The notes under the pieces are model-generated. The model worked only from the letters and a program-made list of their open reading frames with translations. It had not been told where the DNA came from and did no database searches. Of a stretch of 64,000 nucleotides of DNA, positions 1 to 7,499 are shown piece after piece. Within the stretch, counting starts at the first letter, position 1. The number at the start of each line of letters is the position of its first letter. Location of the stretch: positions 1,276,001-1,340,000 of the forward strand of contig NZ_CP026100.1 in assembly GCF_003722335.1 (NCBI RefSeq). The letters are read 5' to 3'. Source of the stretch: Caulobacter flavus. GTDB lineage: Bacteria > Pseudomonadota > Alphaproteobacteria > Caulobacterales > Caulobacteraceae. The position numbers and the translations under genes are program-made.

Positions 1-737
1 TCAACTGCGTCGCGCGCCTGGGCTGGCTCGACCGCATGACCCAGTTCAAGGAGAAGAGCGGCAAGCACAAGGAGCGCAGCTCGGTGGGCCTCTACACCTA
101 CCCGGTGCTGCAGGCGGCCGACATCCTGCTCTACAAGGCCACCCACGTGCCGGTGGGCGAGGACCAGAAGCAGCACCTGGAACTGACCCGCGACATCGCC
201 CAGAAGTTCAACAACGACTTCGGCGCGCCGGGCGGCCAGCCGGCCTTCTTCCCGGTCACCGAGCCGGTGATCGAGGGGCCCGCCACCCGCGTCATGAGCC
301 TGCGTGACGGCACGGCCAAGATGAGCAAGTCCGATCCGTCGGACGCCTCGCGCATCAACCTGATGGACGACGCCGACGCCATCGCCGCCAAGATCCGCAA
401 GGCCAAGACCGATCCCGAGCCGCTGCCCGAGAGCGTCGAGGGCCTGGCCGAGCGTCCGGAAGCCCGCAACCTCGTGGACATCTACGCGGCCTTGTCGAGC
501 ACCACTCGCGCCAAGGTCATCGAGGAGTTCGGCGGCAAGGGCTTCGGCACGTTCAAGCCGGCCCTGGCCGAGCTGGCGGTCGAGGTGATGAGCCCGATCG
601 GCGCGCGCATGCGCGAGCTGACCGGCGACCCGGCCCAGATCGACGCCATCCTCAAGGACGGTGCCGAGCGCGCCCGCGCCGTGGCCGAGCCGGTCGTGGC
701 CGAGACCAAGAAGCTCGTCGGCTTCTGGGGCGCGTAA
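1..737 (+). CDS. trpS: Tryptophan--tRNA ligase, C-terminal part (5' end outside window)
   Basis: Class I aminoacyl-tRNA synthetase that charges tRNA-Trp in the cytoplasm. The open frame runs in from the left edge (first full codon at position 3), so the HIGH-motif half of the Rossmann fold is missing. Visible are the block [11 protein letters not shown], the [16 protein letters not shown] stretch that is highly conserved in bacterial TrpRS, and the KMSKS signature loop inside [11 protein letters not shown], which binds ATP. The ATG at position 36 is an internal methionine (RMTQFKEKS), not the start. The gene is followed by a hairpin-rich spacer and not by an obvious partner gene. Identity is certain; only the N-terminus is unseen. 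Confidence 0.96.
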   Translation, partial: NCVARLGWLDRMTQFKEKSGKHKERSSVGLYTYPVLQAADILLYKATHVPVGEDQKQHLELTRDIAQKFNNDFGAPGGQPAFFPVTEPVIEGPATRVMSLRDGTAKMSKSDPSDASRINLMDDADAIAAKIRKAKTDPEPLPESVEGLAERPEARNLVDIYAALSSTTRAKVIEEFGGKGFGTFKPALAELAVEVMSPIGARMRELTGDPAQIDAILKDGAERARAVAEPVVAETKKLVGFWGA

Positions 738-1128
738 GCGATTTAGTCGATAATATCGGCGATATTTCGCCGATAATTATTCGAGTCTTATCAGCATCTT
801 AGGTTCTGGACTCGGCTTGCCGAGTCGCGTTAACGAATTGGAGTAGGCGGCGACTCGACCTCGCCGCCTGCATCCGGGCCGTCCTAACCGAAGCGTTGTT
901 TCGGTCCGCAGCCCTGTTGGGGGAACCCGAAGGGGCTGCACATCGTGTGGCCCCTTCACCAGTTGTTGTGTGACCCACAAAAAGTGTCGCCACACACAAC
1001 AAAAACATCGGTACCTGTAAGGGTAAATAGCGTCAACAGCGCGTATGCGAGCGCCGTCCGCATCAAAACTGACCTTCTGGATAGCTACAGGTCTTGTTCA
1101 TGGCCTCTTCGCGGGCCACATGTCCCGC
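738..1128. other. Hairpin-rich 391-bp spacer between trpS and the NfuA gene
   Basis: No credible coding frame. The spacer holds six consecutive inverted repeats: TATCGGCGA/TCGCCGATA (754-762/767-775), GACTCGGC/GCCGAGTC (809-816/819-826), AGGCGGCGA/TCGCCGCCT (845-853/861-869), CCGAA/TTCGG (888-892/900-904), GCAGCCC/GGGCTGC (908-914/933-939) and GTTGTGTG/CACACAAC (965-972/993-1000). The first could end trpS transcription, although no T-run follows it. The rest may be a structured leader or small RNA. No known RNA family was recognised. Confidence 0.6.
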
Positions 1129-1701
1129 ATGTTCATCCAGACCGAAACCACGCCCAATCCCGACGTGCTTAAGTTCCTCCCCGGCCGCGAGGTCCTGGTG
1201 GACGGCGCGCGGGAGTTCCGCACCCCCGAGGAGGGCGAGGCCTCGCCGCTGGCAGACGCCCTGTTCCGGCTCGGCGACGTGACGCGGGTGTTCTTCGGTC
1301 CGGACTTCCTGACGGTGACCAAGGGCGAGGACGCCCAGTGGCCGCACCTGAAGGCCCCGATCCTGGCGGCGATCATGGACCACTTCACCAGCGGCCGCCC
1401 GCTGCTGCTGAGCGAGGAGGCCGCCGGCGGCCACGACGAGGACGGCGTCTACGACGACGAGACCGCCCAGATCGTCTCCGAGATCAAGGAGCTGCTCGAC
1501 ACCCGCATCCGTCCGGCCGTGGCCCAGGACGGCGGCGACATCGTGTTCAGCCGCTTCGAGCCGGCCACCGGCGTGGTCTGGCTGCACATGCGCGGCGCCT
1601 GCTCGGGCTGCCCGTCGTCGGCGGCGACGCTGAAGTCGGGCGTCGAGAACATGCTCAAGCACTACGTGCCCGAAGTGACCCGGGTCGAGCAGACGCTCTG
1701 A
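1129..1701 (+). CDS. nfuA: NfuA/NifU-type iron-sulfur cluster carrier protein
   Basis: Carries and delivers Fe-S clusters to cytoplasmic apoproteins. The 190-residue protein opens with FIQTETTPNPDVLKFLPG, the usual beginning of the Nfu N-terminal domain (roughly residues 1-90). It ends with a NifU-like domain (roughly 105-185) whose CSGC motif (Cys158 and Cys161) binds the cluster at a dimer interface. An ATG three codons upstream (1120) and a longer frame to 1045 exist, but homologues begin at MFIQTE. The gene is monocistronic, with a structured spacer before it and a nitroreductase 110 bp after it. It is the two-domain alphaproteobacterial (mitochondrial Nfu1-like) form. Confidence 0.92.
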   Translation: MFIQTETTPNPDVLKFLPGREVLVDGAREFRTPEEGEASPLADALFRLGDVTRVFFGPDFLTVTKGEDAQWPHLKAPILAAIMDHFTSGRPLLLSEEAAGGHDEDGVYDDETAQIVSEIKELLDTRIRPAVAQDGGDIVFSRFEPATGVVWLHMRGACSGCPSSAATLKSGVENMLKHYVPEVTRVEQTL

Positions 1702-1811
1702 TCCATGGCCTACGGGGCGGGTTTTCCGCCCCGGGCGCCTTGCGCGATCCGCTGGGATCCCCATACTGTAACTACATAAGTTGCGATTATGGTTTCCTAT
1801 AAGGATCGCTG

Positions 1812-2399
1812 ATGTCCAAGCTCGACTCCGCCGCTCTCGCCCAGCTGTTCACCGAGGCGCGCACGCGCAACGGCTGGAAATCCGACCCCGTGCCGGAAGC
1901 GGTGCTGCGCGAGCTGTACGACCTGGTGAAGTTCGGCCCGACCGCCGCCAACTCGACCCCGGCCCGCTTCGTCTTCGTGACCAGCCCGGAAGCCAAGGAA
2001 AAGCTGGCCGCCCTGTCGTCGGGCTCGAACGGCCCGAAGATCCTGCAGGCCCCGGTCACCGTCATCGTCGGCTACGACCTCGATTTCCCCGAGACCCTCG
2101 ACAAGCTGTTCCCGCACGCCCCGGGCGCCAAGAACTGGTTCGGCGACCCCGTGGCCAAGGAATGGGGCGCGTTCCGCAACAGCTCGCTGCAGGGCGGCTA
2201 CTTCATCCTCGCCGCCCGGGCCCTGGGCCTGGACGTCGGCGCGATGTCGGGCTTCGACAACGCCGGCGTCGACGCGGCCTTTTTCGCGGGCACCAACATC
2301 AAGTCCAACTTCATCGCCTCGATCGGCTACGGCACCGACGACAACCTGTTCCCGCGCAGCCCGCGCCTCGACTTCGAGGAAGCCGCCTCGATCGTCTGA
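1812..2399 (+). CDS. Nitroreductase-family oxidoreductase, RutE/HadB-like (malonic semialdehyde reductase type)
   Basis: Predicted FMN-dependent NAD(P)H oxidoreductase of 195 residues. The nitroreductase core is visible as the early ARTRNGW segment, the [14 protein letters not shown] flavin-binding loop, and the later [18 protein letters not shown] and [16 protein letters not shown] segments. The last two are typical of the RutE/HadB subfamily, which reduces malonic semialdehyde to 3-hydroxypropionate in pyrimidine breakdown. No other rut genes are nearby, so that physiological role is only suggested by family. The start is well supported by AAGGA about 8 nt upstream. Family confidence is high and substrate confidence is low. 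Confidence 0.85.
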   Translation: MSKLDSAALAQLFTEARTRNGWKSDPVPEAVLRELYDLVKFGPTAANSTPARFVFVTSPEAKEKLAALSSGSNGPKILQAPVTVIVGYDLDFPETLDKLFPHAPGAKNWFGDPVAKEWGAFRNSSLQGGYFILAARALGLDVGAMSGFDNAGVDAAFFAGTNIKSNFIASIGYGTDDNLFPRSPRLDFEEAASIV

Positions 2400-2470
2400 T
2401 CCGGCTGTTGGCGTCGTCGTCCGGAAAGCCGGGCGATGACGTCGCGGGGAGGGCGCGCTAGAACAGGGTC

Positions 2471-3142
2471 ATGACCCTTCGTCTCGCGCTCCTCGCCGCG
2501 CCGCTGGCCCTGCTGGCCGCCTGCGGCCCCGCCGAAAAGTCTTCCGCCCCGGCCTCGGCCAAGCCCGAAGCGGCCCAGCAGGCCGCGCCGGAAGCCGCCA
2601 AGCCGGCCGACGGCTCGGCCGTGATCAAGATCGCGCCCTATGTCGGCGGCCCGCTGCAGGTGGGCGTCGCGGGCGTCGGCCCCATCACCGCCGCCACCGC
2701 CTTCGACCAGCCGACGATCCAGGCCCTGTTCCCCAAGGCCGCGGTCAAGAGCGCCTTCATCCATGTAGGCGACGGTCCGCCCGGGCCGATCATCACCGTC
2801 GAGCAGGACAACGTCCCGCTGCTGGAGATCGGCAAGGGCGCCGACGGCGGCATCGCCGAGATCCGCCTGGCCGCCGGCGACGTGCGCGGTCCCAAGGGCG
2901 AGAGCCTGCTGGCCAAGTGGGCCGCCCTGGGCTTCACCCGCGACCAGTGCCGCGCCGGCGAGGGCCGCACCGTCAACCAGACCGTCTGCGTGCGCCCCGA
3001 GGCGCCGACCGTGGCCTACGTCTTCGGCGTGCCCGGCTGGACCAAGGGCGGCGTGCCCGACGAGGCCACGCTGAAGGCCAAGGCCCAGCTCAACGAGTTC
3101 GTCTGGCGCCCGGCCGAAACCGCCCAGGTCGGGGCCGCCTGA
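2471..3142 (+). CDS. Putative lipoprotein of unknown function (DUF1131-like)
   Basis: A 223-residue exported protein. It has a classical lipoprotein signal: a short basic start, a hydrophobic stretch and lipobox LAAC with Cys18 as the lipidated residue. A low-complexity Ala/Pro/Glu/Lys linker (about residues 22-48) precedes one globular domain. That domain holds a likely disulfide pair (DQCRAG and TVCVRP) and repeated short beta-like segments (GGPLQVGVAGVGPI, VPLLEIGKGADGG). It resembles DUF1131 lipoproteins, but I cannot confirm this by reading alone. It ends 2 nt before the tsaB start, so the two are probably co-transcribed. Role unknown. Confidence 0.7.
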   Translation: MTLRLALLAAPLALLAACGPAEKSSAPASAKPEAAQQAAPEAAKPADGSAVIKIAPYVGGPLQVGVAGVGPITAATAFDQPTIQALFPKAAVKSAFIHVGDGPPGPIITVEQDNVPLLEIGKGADGGIAEIRLAAGDVRGPKGESLLAKWAALGFTRDQCRAGEGRTVNQTVCVRPEAPTVAYVFGVPGWTKGGVPDEATLKAKAQLNEFVWRPAETAQVGAA

Positions 3143-3144
3143 TC

Positions 3145-3789
3145 TTGCGCGTTCTTTCCGTCGACACTTGCCTGGCGGCCTCGTCGGTCGCCGTGATCGA
3201 GGACGGCCGTGCGCTGGCCGCCCGTAGCGAACCCATGACCCGCGGCCACCAGGAGCGCATCGCGCCGCTGGCCAAGCAGGTCGCCGCCGAGGCGGGGATC
3301 GCCTTCTCCGACCTCGACCGCATCGCCGTCACCGTCGGTCCCGGTTCGTTCACCGGCCTGCGCGTGGGCCTGTCGTTCGCCAAGGGCCTCGCTGAGGCCC
3401 TCGGGATCCCCTGCGTGGGGGTCAACAGCCTGGAGGCCCTGGCGGCCTCCACGGGGGCTGCGGGCTTCGTCGCCGCCGCCCTCGACGCCAAGATGGGGCA
3501 GGTCTACCTGCAGGTCTTCGACGGCGCGACGGCGCTGATGGCCCCCGACGCCCTCGACATCGGCGCGGCGACCGCCCGCCTGGCCGAGCTCTATTCGGGC
3601 GGGCCCGCCATCGTGGCCGGCTCCGGCGCGGCGCTGCTGGACGGCGTGCTGCCGGGCGCGACCCGCCAGGACCTGGCCTTCGCCGATCCGGTCGCCATCG
3701 CCCGCCTGGCGGCTGCCCGGCCGGCCCCGGCCCATTCGCCCCGGCCGCTCTATCTGCGCGCGCCCTACGCCACGATGCCGGCCGCATGA
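3145..3789 (+). CDS. tsaB: tRNA threonylcarbamoyladenosine biosynthesis protein TsaB
   Basis: Pseudo-kinase partner of TsaD in the complex that makes t6A37 on ANN-decoding tRNAs. The 214-residue protein has the ASKHA actin-like fold: LSVDTCLAASSVAV at the N-terminus and the diagnostic GPGSFTGLRVGLSFAKGLA block. A TTG start at 3145 is chosen because family members begin a few residues before LSVDT and no ATG lies in frame there; the frame runs further upstream but only inside the lipoprotein gene. The 3' end overlaps rimI by ATGA. The tsaB-rimI pairing is conserved in alphaproteobacteria. Confidence 0.93.
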   Translation: MRVLSVDTCLAASSVAVIEDGRALAARSEPMTRGHQERIAPLAKQVAAEAGIAFSDLDRIAVTVGPGSFTGLRVGLSFAKGLAEALGIPCVGVNSLEALAASTGAAGFVAAALDAKMGQVYLQVFDGATALMAPDALDIGAATARLAELYSGGPAIVAGSGAALLDGVLPGATRQDLAFADPVAIARLAAARPAPAHSPRPLYLRAPYATMPAA

Positions 3790-4238
3790 ACCTGCATCCC
3801 GTCGGACTGGAAGCGTGCTGGGACCTGGCGGACCTGCACGAGAGGGCCTTCGACCGGCCCTGGGCGCCGACCGAGTTCGAGGCCCTGCTGAACTCGCCCG
3901 GCGTCTTCGCCGTGCTCGGAAGCTCGGGAGATCCAGAAGAGCCGCGCGGCTTCATCCTGTGCCGGGCGATCGCCGGCGAGGCCGAAATCCTGACCATCGC
4001 CGTCGATCCGGCCGCGCGCCGGCGCGGCTGGGGCGCGGCCCTGGTCGAGATGGCGGCCGGGATCGCCACGGAAGCCAAGGCCTTCGACCTGTTCCTCGAG
4101 GTCGCCGCCGACAACGTGGGAGCGATCGGCCTCTACAAGGCGACCGGCTTTTCGCAAGTGGGTCTCAGGAAGGGCTATTATCCCCATCCGGACGGCCCTA
4201 AGGACGCCGTCGTGATGCGGCGGGCGCTTAACACTTAA
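3786..4238 (+). CDS. rimI: Ribosomal-protein-alanine N-acetyltransferase RimI (GNAT family)
   Basis: Acetyl-CoA-dependent N-acetyltransferase of 150 residues, expected to modify the N-terminal alanine of ribosomal protein S18. GNAT motif A is clear: LTIAVDPAARRRGWGAALVE, with the R-R-G-W-G-A loop that binds pyrophosphate. Motif B follows in LEVAADNVGAIGLYKATGF, which contains the typical N..A..LY..GF pattern. The start ATG overlaps the tsaB stop by 4 bp, so translation is coupled. The gene ends 47 bp before the fur start. Confidence 0.92.
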   Translation: MNLHPVGLEACWDLADLHERAFDRPWAPTEFEALLNSPGVFAVLGSSGDPEEPRGFILCRAIAGEAEILTIAVDPAARRRGWGAALVEMAAGIATEAKAFDLFLEVAADNVGAIGLYKATGFSQVGLRKGYYPHPDGPKDAVVMRRALNT

Positions 4239-4285
4239 GAAGCGATTGCCTATTGTGCCGCGAATCCCCCGACGGAGATTGCGCT

Positions 4286-4693
4286 TTGGACCGCCTCGAA
4301 AAGCTCTGCATCGAAAAAGGCATGCGCATGACCGACCAGCGTCGTGTCATCGCTCGTGTGTTGTCGTCGGCTGACGACCACCCCGACGTCGAGGAGCTGC
4401 ACCGCCGCGCCCACGCCATCGACCCGCACATCTCGATCGCCACGGTCTACCGCACCGTCCGTCTGTTCGAGGAAAGCGGCATCATCGAGCGCCACGACTT
4501 CCGAGACGGCCGCTCGCGCTACGAAGAGACCCCGACCCATCACCACGACCACCTGATCGACATGAAGACCGGCAAGGTCGTCGAGTTCGTGGACGAGGAG
4601 ATCGAGGCCCTGCAGCACGCGATCGCCAAGAAACTCGGCTACAAGCTGATCGATCACCGGCTCGAACTGTACGGCGTGCCGTTCGAGGAGTGA
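4286..4693 (+). CDS. fur: Ferric uptake regulator Fur (alphaproteobacterial type)
   Basis: Iron-responsive DNA-binding repressor of 135 residues. The N-terminal winged helix contains GMRMTDQRRVIARVL and the recognition-helix region SIATVYRTVRLFEE. The metal site is shown by THHHDHLIDMKTGKVVEF. The CxxC structural zinc pairs of E. coli Fur are absent, as in Caulobacter and rhizobial Fur/Mur. I place the start at TTG 4286 because GGAG sits 8 nt upstream and the protein then begins DRLEKLCIEKG; an upstream ATG at 4253 gives an atypical tail with no ribosome-binding site. The gene is followed by a strong terminator and converges with trmB. Confidence 0.93.
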   Translation: MDRLEKLCIEKGMRMTDQRRVIARVLSSADDHPDVEELHRRAHAIDPHISIATVYRTVRLFEESGIIERHDFRDGRSRYEETPTHHHDHLIDMKTGKVVEFVDEEIEALQHAIAKKLGYKLIDHRLELYGVPFEE

Positions 4694-4710
4694 TTGATCC
4701 CGATCAGGGC

Positions 4711-4746
4711 AAAGGGCGCGGGGTCATCCCCGCGCCCTTTTCTTTT
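4711..4746 (+). terminator. Rho-independent terminator of fur
   Basis: The stem AAAGGGCGCGGGG / CCCCGCGCCCTTT has a TCAT loop and is followed by TTTTCTTTT. The run of A before the stem means it could also serve trmB, which arrives on the minus strand. Confidence 0.93.
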
Positions 4747-4763
4747 GGGCCCGTGCGCCGGCC

Positions 4764-5444
4764 TCAGGCCCGCACGAAGTCGAGGAACACCGGGGCGCAG
4801 TCGCCCAGCTTCTTTTCCTCGTAGCGCGTCGTCACGTGGTCGGCCGGGATGGCCTGGCGATCGGCGTCCTCCTCGGCGAAGCGGAAGGCGGGGTTGGCCA
4901 CCACCCGCTCGATCGTCCACTCGGCGTAGTCGGCCCAGTCGGTGGCGAAGCGGAAGGCCGCGCCCGGCTTCAGCACCCGCGCCAGCTCGGCCACGAACTC
5001 CGGCTGGATGATCCGGCGCTTGTTGTGTCGGGCCTTGTGCCAGGGATCGGGGAACATCACGAACAGGCGGTCGATCGAGGCGTCCGGCAGCCAGCCGACC
5101 ACGTCACGGGCGTCGCCCTCGTGGATGCGGACGTTCTGGAGGGCCTGCTCCTCCACGTGGCGGACGGCGCTGGCCACGCCGTTGACGAAGGGCTCGGCCC
5201 CGATCACCAGCACTTCGGGACGGCGGCCGGCCTGGGCGGCCATGTGCTCGCCGCCGCCAAAGCCGATCTCCAGCCAGGCTTCCTTGGCCTGCGGCATCAG
5301 GTCGAGGGGCTGGAAGGCTTCGTGCGGCACGGCGATGGTCGGCAGCAGGGTGTCGAGCAGGGCCTGCTGGCGCGGCTTCACCGGCCGCGACTTCAGGCGG
5401 CCGAACGAGCGCAGGGGGCCGTGGGGCTGTTGGGGATTGGTCAT
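4764..5444 (-). CDS. trmB: tRNA (guanine-N7-)-methyltransferase TrmB
   Basis: SAM-dependent enzyme that makes m7G46 in tRNA variable loops. The 226-residue protein shows motif I as LEIGFGGGEHM, the acidic site in GAEPFVNGV, RIHEGDARDV, and the family hallmark FVMFPDPWHKARHNKRRII. The C-terminal TRYEEKKLGDCAPVFLDF is also typical, with T-x-Y-E..K. The start is the ATG at 5444 (MTNPQQPHG); the frame extends much further upstream into the metK region but only as shadow sequence. It lies downstream of metK, which makes its cofactor, with a terminator and a palindromic repeat between them. Confidence 0.95.
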   Translation of the reverse strand: MTNPQQPHGPLRSFGRLKSRPVKPRQQALLDTLLPTIAVPHEAFQPLDLMPQAKEAWLEIGFGGGEHMAAQAGRRPEVLVIGAEPFVNGVASAVRHVEEQALQNVRIHEGDARDVVGWLPDASIDRLFVMFPDPWHKARHNKRRIIQPEFVAELARVLKPGAAFRFATDWADYAEWTIERVVANPAFRFAEEDADRQAIPADHVTTRYEEKKLGDCAPVFLDFVRA

Positions 5445-5493
5445 GGGGCGGGTCTTTAGCGGCAGTGGGGCGAGGAAGCCAGCGGATCGGCCG

Positions 5494-5597
5494 TGCGTCC
5501 TTCGAGGCTTGCCTGCGGCTCGCACCTCAGGATGAGGACGATCCTGCACCGACTTCCTCATCCTGAGGCGCCCGCGTAGCGGGCCCCGAAGGACGCA
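5494..5597. repeat. Long imperfect palindrome between metK and trmB (REP-like dispersed repeat)
   Basis: The two outer arms read TGCGTCCTTCGAGG and CCCCGAAGGACGCA. The inner arms are CCTCAGGATGAGGA and TCCTCATCCTGAGG around a GATCCTGCACCGAC-like centre. This palindrome design is familiar from non-coding repeats scattered through alphaproteobacterial genomes. It could fold in RNA or DNA. No reading frame is present. Confidence 0.75.
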
Positions 5598-5625
5598 GGG
5601 CCCCAAATGAAAACAGGCCCAAATG

Positions 5626-5660
5626 AAAACGGGCCCCGATCCTGCGACCGGGGCCCGCTT
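5626..5660 (-). terminator. Rho-independent terminator of metK
   Basis: Read on the minus strand, GCGGGCCCCG and CGGGGCCCG-type arms enclose GTCGCAGGAT and are followed by TTTTCATTT. It lies 24 bp past the metK stop. Just beyond, the segment CCCAAATGAAAAC occurs twice in tandem (about 5602-5630). Confidence 0.85.
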
Positions 5661-5683
5661 CGAATTTCCGAAGGATGCGAGGC

Positions 5684-6907
5684 TTAAGCCAGGCCCTTCA
5701 GCTCCGACGTCAGGTCGGTCTTCTCCCAAGAGAAGCCGCCCTCGTTGTCCGGCGTGCGGCCGAAGTGGCCGTAGGCGGCGGTGCGGGCGTAGATCGGGCG
5801 GTTCAGCTGCAGATGCTCGCGAATGCCGCGCGGGGTGGCGCCGCCGATCAGGTCGGGCAGAATCTTCTCCAGTACGGCCGGATCGACTTTGCCCGTGCCG
5901 TGCAGGTCGACGTGGAACGACACCGGACGGGCCACGCCGATGGCGTAGGCGATCTGGATGGTGCAGCGGTCGGCCAGGCCGGCGGCTACGACGTTCTTGG
6001 CCAGGTAGCGGCAGGCGTAGGCGGCCGAGCGGTCGACCTTGGTCGGATCCTTGCCCGAGAAGGCGCCGCCGCCGTGCGGGGCCGCGCCGCCGTAGGTGTC
6101 GACGATGATCTTGCGGCCGGTGATGCCGGCGTCGCCGTCCGGACCGCCGATCTCGAAGCGGCCGGTCGGGTTGATCAGCCACTGGGTCTTCTTGGTGATC
6201 AGGCCTTCCGGGAAGATCGGCAGGATGTGCGGCTTGATCAGGTCGAGCACGCGCTTGGAGGTCGGGGCCTTGCCGTCGATCTTCTTCTTGTGCTGGTGGC
6301 TCACGACAATCGAGACGACGCGCTGGGGCACGCCCTGGCCGTCATACTCCAGGGTCACCTGGCTCTTGGCGTCGGGCTCCAGCTCGTGCAGCTCGCCCGA
6401 ATGGCGCAGCTCGGCCAGGCGCTTGAGGATGTTGTGGCTGTACTGCAGGGTCGCCGGCATCAGCTCCGGGGTCTCGGTGCTGGCGTAGCCGAACATGATG
6501 CCCTGGTCGCCGGCGCCTTCGTCCTTCTTGTCGGTGGCGTCCACGCCCTGGGCGATGTGCGCCGACTGGCCGTGCAGGTAGCAGGCGTACTTGGCCTTTT
6601 CCCAGTGGAAGCCCTTCTGGGCGTAGCCGATGTCCTTGATGGCCGCGCGGACCTTGGGCTCCAGGGACTTGATGATGTCCTTGGTCAGCTCCTTGTTGGC
6701 CTTCTTGTCGCCGCCCGGCTTGCCGGCCCGCACTTCGCCCGCCAGCACGATGCGGTTGGTCGTGACCAGGGTCTCGCAGGCCACGCGGGCTTCGGGATCG
6801 GCGGTCAGGAAGGCGTCGACGACGGTGTCGCTGATGCGGTCGGCGACCTTGTCGGGGTGGCCCTCGGAGACGCTTTCGCTGGTGAAGATGTAGGACGAAC
6901 GGCTCAA
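5684..6907 (-). CDS. metK: S-adenosylmethionine synthetase
   Basis: Makes S-adenosylmethionine from ATP and methionine. The 407-residue length is close to the family norm. The first domain begins [24 protein letters not shown], where the conserved His and Asp bind ATP and Mg. Other signatures are [33 protein letters not shown] and the glycine-rich P-loop-like [16 protein letters not shown]. The start is the ATG at 6907. An AT-rich palindrome about 65-85 bp upstream is a plausible operator. The gene sits between an XRE regulator and trmB, a grouping conserved in alphaproteobacteria. Confidence 0.97.
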   Translation of the reverse strand: MSRSSYIFTSESVSEGHPDKVADRISDTVVDAFLTADPEARVACETLVTTNRIVLAGEVRAGKPGGDKKANKELTKDIIKSLEPKVRAAIKDIGYAQKGFHWEKAKYACYLHGQSAHIAQGVDATDKKDEGAGDQGIMFGYASTETPELMPATLQYSHNILKRLAELRHSGELHELEPDAKSQVTLEYDGQGVPQRVVSIVVSHQHKKKIDGKAPTSKRVLDLIKPHILPIFPEGLITKKTQWLINPTGRFEIGGPDGDAGITGRKIIVDTYGGAAPHGGGAFSGKDPTKVDRSAAYACRYLAKNVVAAGLADRCTIQIAYAIGVARPVSFHVDLHGTGKVDPAVLEKILPDLIGGATPRGIREHLQLNRPIYARTAAYGHFGRTPDNEGGFSWEKTDLTSELKGLA

Positions 6908-6972
6908 GTGGACGGCTCCGGCTTAGAGTCCAGCGCCCACGCGGCGACCGGCCCCGCGAGCTTAGCGAGGAC

Positions 6973-6992
6973 CATATAAAGATAAGTTTATG
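6973..6992 (-). promoter_or_regulatory. AT-rich imperfect palindrome upstream of metK (candidate operator)
   Basis: CATATAAAGATAAGTTTATG stands out in GC-rich surroundings 66-85 bp before the metK start. Its two halves (CATATAAAGAT and the complement of AGTTTATG) are related inverted copies. ArsR-type methionine/SAH regulators of proteobacteria bind sites of this general kind ahead of metK and related genes. Assignment to a regulator is inference. Confidence 0.45.
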
Positions 6993-7040
6993 TCCGCAAG
7001 GCGGCCGGCGCCTTTTGGCGTCGGCCCCGTTGTCGGCGGA

Positions 7041-7466
7041 CTAGAGCTGTTCGTCGGCCATCGACCGGACGAGGTCGAGAATGCGGCGGCGCACCGGGGC
7101 GCGGTTCAGGCGCGGGAACAGCGAGGCCAGCTCCAGGCCCTCGGGGGTCATCAGGAACTCGTGCACCTGGTGGTCGTTGCGCGGTTCGCCGTCGGCCGGC
7201 TCGGACGGATCGGCCAGGCCTTCGAAGAAGTAGGCCACGGGAGCCTGCAGGGCGCGGGCGATCTCGTAGAGCTTGCTGGCGCTGACGCGATTGGCGCCGC
7301 GCTCGTACTTCTGCACCTGCTGGAAGGTCAGGCCCAGGCTCTCGGCCAGCTTCTCCTGGCTGACGCCCAGGATCTTGCGGCGCATGCGGATGCGGGCGCC
7401 GACGTGCAGGTCGACGGGGTTGGGCGAACGCTCGATTTCGGCGGGGGATTCGGGGGCGACGGTCAT
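7041..7466 (-). CDS. XRE-family helix-turn-helix regulator of the lnt-metK cluster
   Basis: A 141-residue Cro/CI-type DNA-binding protein. The HTH domain covers about residues 20-80: VGARIRMRRKILGVSQEKLAESLGL, then the recognition helix TFQQVQKYERGANRVSASKLYEIARAL. A short PVAYFFEGL linker leads to a C-terminal helix region ending RRRILDLVRSMADEQL. This linker and tail are typical of regulators conserved beside lnt and metK in Caulobacterales and Rhizobiales. The gene lies 33 bp after lnt and 133 bp before metK, so it may be the last gene of the miaB-to-lnt operon. Its targets are unknown; metK is an obvious candidate. Confidence 0.88.
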   Translation of the reverse strand: MTVAPESPAEIERSPNPVDLHVGARIRMRRKILGVSQEKLAESLGLTFQQVQKYERGANRVSASKLYEIARALQAPVAYFFEGLADPSEPADGEPRNDHQVHEFLMTPEGLELASLFPRLNRAPVRRRILDLVRSMADEQL

Positions 7467-7499
7467 GCTTAGGCATAGACCCAGGAATGCGGCTTTAGT

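Noticed and set aside
6908..7040. Possible SAM riboswitch upstream of metK
   Set aside because: I looked for the conserved helices of SAM-II and SAM/SAH types and could not assemble them; only the AT-rich palindrome remains.
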